The translations under genes and the position numbers were made by a program. 7,233 bases of DNA, taken from positions 1 through 7,233 of the forward strand of contig CAMWRN010000123.1 of NCBI GenBank assembly GCA_947176675.1, in the 5' to 3' direction. The number at the start of each line of letters is the position of its first letter. Position 1 is the first letter of the stretch. This document shows, piece by piece, positions 5,435 to 7,233 of the stretch. Source of the stretch: an uncultured Clostridia bacterium. GTDB taxonomy: Bacteria > Bacillota > Clostridia > Oscillospirales > Ruminococcaceae. The notes below the pieces were generated by a model that saw nothing but the letters and a program-made list of their open reading frames with translations, had not been told where the DNA came from and searched no databases.

Positions 5435-6696
5435 TGTTTTTCAAGGAGTGTAAAAAAATTGTTTTTTCCCTTACGTTCCTGCTTTATATTTTTGTGGTTT
5501 TTGCAATGTACATTTCCCAGTTCGACAGTGATACCTCCGAGACAGTACCGGTTCCGTCGGCAGCTGCGGGGGATTACGGCTATACGGACAAGGCTATCCC
5601 CGAAACACTTATGCCTAACGCCGTCGATGGACTTGTGGGCGAGTATCTGGCGGGAGAGTTCACTACCTATCCTATGGGATTTTACAAAAAGGTAAAGCTT
5701 ACCGAAAAGAAAAAGACCGCTCTTGCGGCGGTGATAACCGAGCTTACGGGACTTACCGCAGAGGAGCTTGACAGCTTTGACGATTACGTCCATGAGGGCT
5801 ACAGCTACACCGCAAACGAAAACGGAGACATTATCCTCAATTATCAGGAGGAGGTAATTCCCGAGATAACTATACCCGAAAACCTTGCCTACGAACGTTT
5901 TACGGAGCTTATGGCCGAAGCGGACAAGATCATCGGCGGCGGCTCCTACTACAGTAAAAATGGTATTTCGTGGTTCTATTCAAGAGTGCCGAAAACCTAT
6001 GAGGAGGCTCTTGCGGAGTACAATCACCTTGTTTACGACGAAAAAGTAACGGGAGCATACGCGAGGCTTTTCTGCGACTACGCGGGGATAGACCTTGCGG
6101 TAATGCCTGTTTTCGTTTCGGCTGCACTGGTGAGCCTTGACCGTAAATCCCGTATGAGCGATCTAATATACTCGCGGAAAATTTCTTCGGCAAAGCTGGT
6201 ATTTACACGGTTTGCCGCGCTTGTTGCGGTGATGCTGATACCCGTTGCAGTAACGGTCGTTATGGCGAATATTTCCGTTTCGTCACGCTACCCCGACTTT
6301 ACTGTTGACCTGCTTGCGATACCAAAGCTTGCCGCGGTCTGGCTTATACCTAATGTTCTGCTTGCGGCAGCGGTTGGAATGTTCGTCACGGAGGTATCCT
6401 CGCCGATACTTGCGGTTTTCGTTCAGGGCGCATGGTGGATGGCGAGCCTTATGTCCTCTAACGAGCTGACCGGAGAAATATCTTTGTTCACGCTCATATG
6501 CCGACACAATTCGCTTTATAAATATGAAACCTTTGAGCGGACACTTAACCTGTTCACGTTCAACAGAATTTTCTATACCATTCTGTCGCTGGTTCTTGTG
6601 GGACTGACGGCGGCTGTCTACGAACTGAAAAGGAGGGGAATATGGAATGGACTTTTCTCGTCCTGGAAAAATATTTTCCGTAAATCTGCGGTATAA
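5434..6696 (+). CDS. ABC-2-type permease with large extracytoplasmic insertion
   Basis: This is a complete 420-residue membrane protein. TM1 is at about 11-29. A hydrophilic stretch of about 185 residues follows (about 30-215), with no cysteine before C214 and many acidic and Tyr residues. Further hydrophobic segments lie near 218-236, 256-279, 297-318, 321-338 and 378-396, and a basic tail ends the protein (KRRGIWNGLFSSWKNIFRKSAV). One helix before and several after a long outside loop is common for ABC-2 permeases. The cytoplasmic stretch after TM2, LDRKSRMSDLIYSRKISSAKL (235-255), has the look of the family's coupling region. The start is fixed by the strong ribosome site at 5420-5428. It is coupled upstream to the ATPase and overlaps the next gene by 50 bp, so it should form a complex with both. 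The precise family is not recognised. Confidence 0.85.
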   Translation: MFFKECKKIVFSLTFLLYIFVVFAMYISQFDSDTSETVPVPSAAAGDYGYTDKAIPETLMPNAVDGLVGEYLAGEFTTYPMGFYKKVKLTEKKKTALAAVITELTGLTAEELDSFDDYVHEGYSYTANENGDIILNYQEEVIPEITIPENLAYERFTELMAEADKIIGGGSYYSKNGISWFYSRVPKTYEEALAEYNHLVYDEKVTGAYARLFCDYAGIDLAVMPVFVSAALVSLDRKSRMSDLIYSRKISSAKLVFTRFAALVAVMLIPVAVTVVMANISVSSRYPDFTVDLLAIPKLAAVWLIPNVLLAAAVGMFVTEVSSPILAVFVQGAWWMASLMSSNELTGEISLFTLICRHNSLYKYETFERTLNLFTFNRIFYTILSLVLVGLTAAVYELKRRGIWNGLFSSWKNIFRKSAV

Positions 6697-7233
6697 TTTT
6701 CTGCCGCACTTTGCTATAGCCTGCGTTATCGCACTTGCCGTGCCGATGATATTCAGCGTAAGCTCCCTGACAGCGCGGGGAGCGGCTCAGCCGCTGGAAT
6801 TCCTGCTTTCCTTTGCGGGGGCGTTCCTGTTCACGCCGATATTTTATCCCGAGCAGAACAAAAACGTCCGCGACCTGATACGTTCCAAGCGGACCGGATA
6901 TCTGTCTGTCTGCCTTGTGAGGGTGATTTATTCCGCCGCCGCGCTTGCCGTGGTGGTGGGCGCAATGGTGCTGACAATGAAGCTTTTCGAAAGCGACGTA
7001 ACATGGCGGCATTTCGTGGGAGCATACGCTTCCTCGCTGCTTCTGGGAAGCGTGGGCTTGTTTTTTGCGGGCGTAAGCGGAAACGTCACAGCGGGTTATA
7101 TGGCGGCGGTGATATACTATCTTGCGGGTTACGCTATGAAAGAAAAGCTTGGTGTGATGTGCGTTTTTTCTATGTCACTCGGTATGGATTTTTCCTACAA
7201 GTACGGAAGTCTTGTGATCTCGGTCATTATGAT
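6647..7233 (+). CDS. Second ABC-2-type permease-like membrane protein, cut by window end
   Basis: An open frame from ATG 6647 runs off the window after 195 codons with no stop. Hydrophobic segments lie near residues 20-40, 52-66, 84-111, 123-143 and 146-162. PEQNKNVRDLIRSKRTGYLSV (68-88) resembles LDRKSRMSDLIYSRKISSAKL in the preceding permease. Both have a charged approach, DLI-x-S-[RK], then an Arg-containing helix, so the two are likely distant paralogues forming one heterodimeric channel. AGGAGGGG at 6631-6638 is the ribosome site, with AGGAGG ending 10 nt before the ATG. The gene begins 50 bp inside the previous one, in another frame. Unlike that permease it has no long outside loop between its first helices. 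It could also be an accessory subunit; the C-terminus is not visible. Confidence 0.78.
   Translation, partial: MDFSRPGKIFSVNLRYNFLPHFAIACVIALAVPMIFSVSSLTARGAAQPLEFLLSFAGAFLFTPIFYPEQNKNVRDLIRSKRTGYLSVCLVRVIYSAAALAVVVGAMVLTMKLFESDVTWRHFVGAYASSLLLGSVGLFFAGVSGNVTAGYMAAVIYYLAGYAMKEKLGVMCVFSMSLGMDFSYKYGSLVISVIM

Overview
The window looks like a stretch of a gut- or rumen-type Clostridia chromosome, most like Ruminococcus or another Oscillospiraceae. This is an inference from three things: near-balanced base composition, strong AAAGGAG/GGAGG ribosome binding sites, and plant-glycan hydrolases beside a small two-component/ABC locus. No rRNA or marker gene confirms it. All six genes lie on the + strand, packed closely, and both outer genes are cut by the window edges.

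Region 1 (2-2154) is a carbohydrate-degrading pair. It holds the C-terminal part of a GH43 glycosidase (xylosidase/arabinofuranosidase type) and, 32 bp later, a complete GH27 alpha-galactosidase-type enzyme. Neither visible part has a secretion signal (the GH43 N-terminus is missing), which fits intracellular processing of imported oligosaccharides from branched plant hemicellulose or gum.

Region 2 (2155-4213) is a two-component system. A 106-bp leader carries a tandem 9-bp repeat, a weak candidate promoter and a two-part hairpin. It is followed by an OmpR/PhoB-type response regulator and an overlapping membrane histidine kinase. The pair ends at a clear rho-independent terminator.

Region 3 (4214-4513) contains no credible gene. 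It is filled by consecutive hairpins: a 13-bp perfect palindrome, then six GC-rich stem-loops in about 170 bp. It resembles a dispersed intergenic repeat/MITE-like element or a structured RNA, and is the least explained part of the window.

Region 4 (4514-7233) is an ABC transporter operon: an ABC-2-type ATPase, a permease with a large extracytoplasmic insertion, and a second permease-like membrane protein cut by the window end. The genes are translationally coupled, overlapping by 1 bp and 50 bp. Both membrane proteins share a DLI-x-S-[RK] cytoplasmic motif, so they are probably the two halves of one heterodimeric transporter. The upstream kinase/regulator is the obvious candidate controller, as in BceRS/VanRS-like detoxification loci, but this is inferred from adjacency only.
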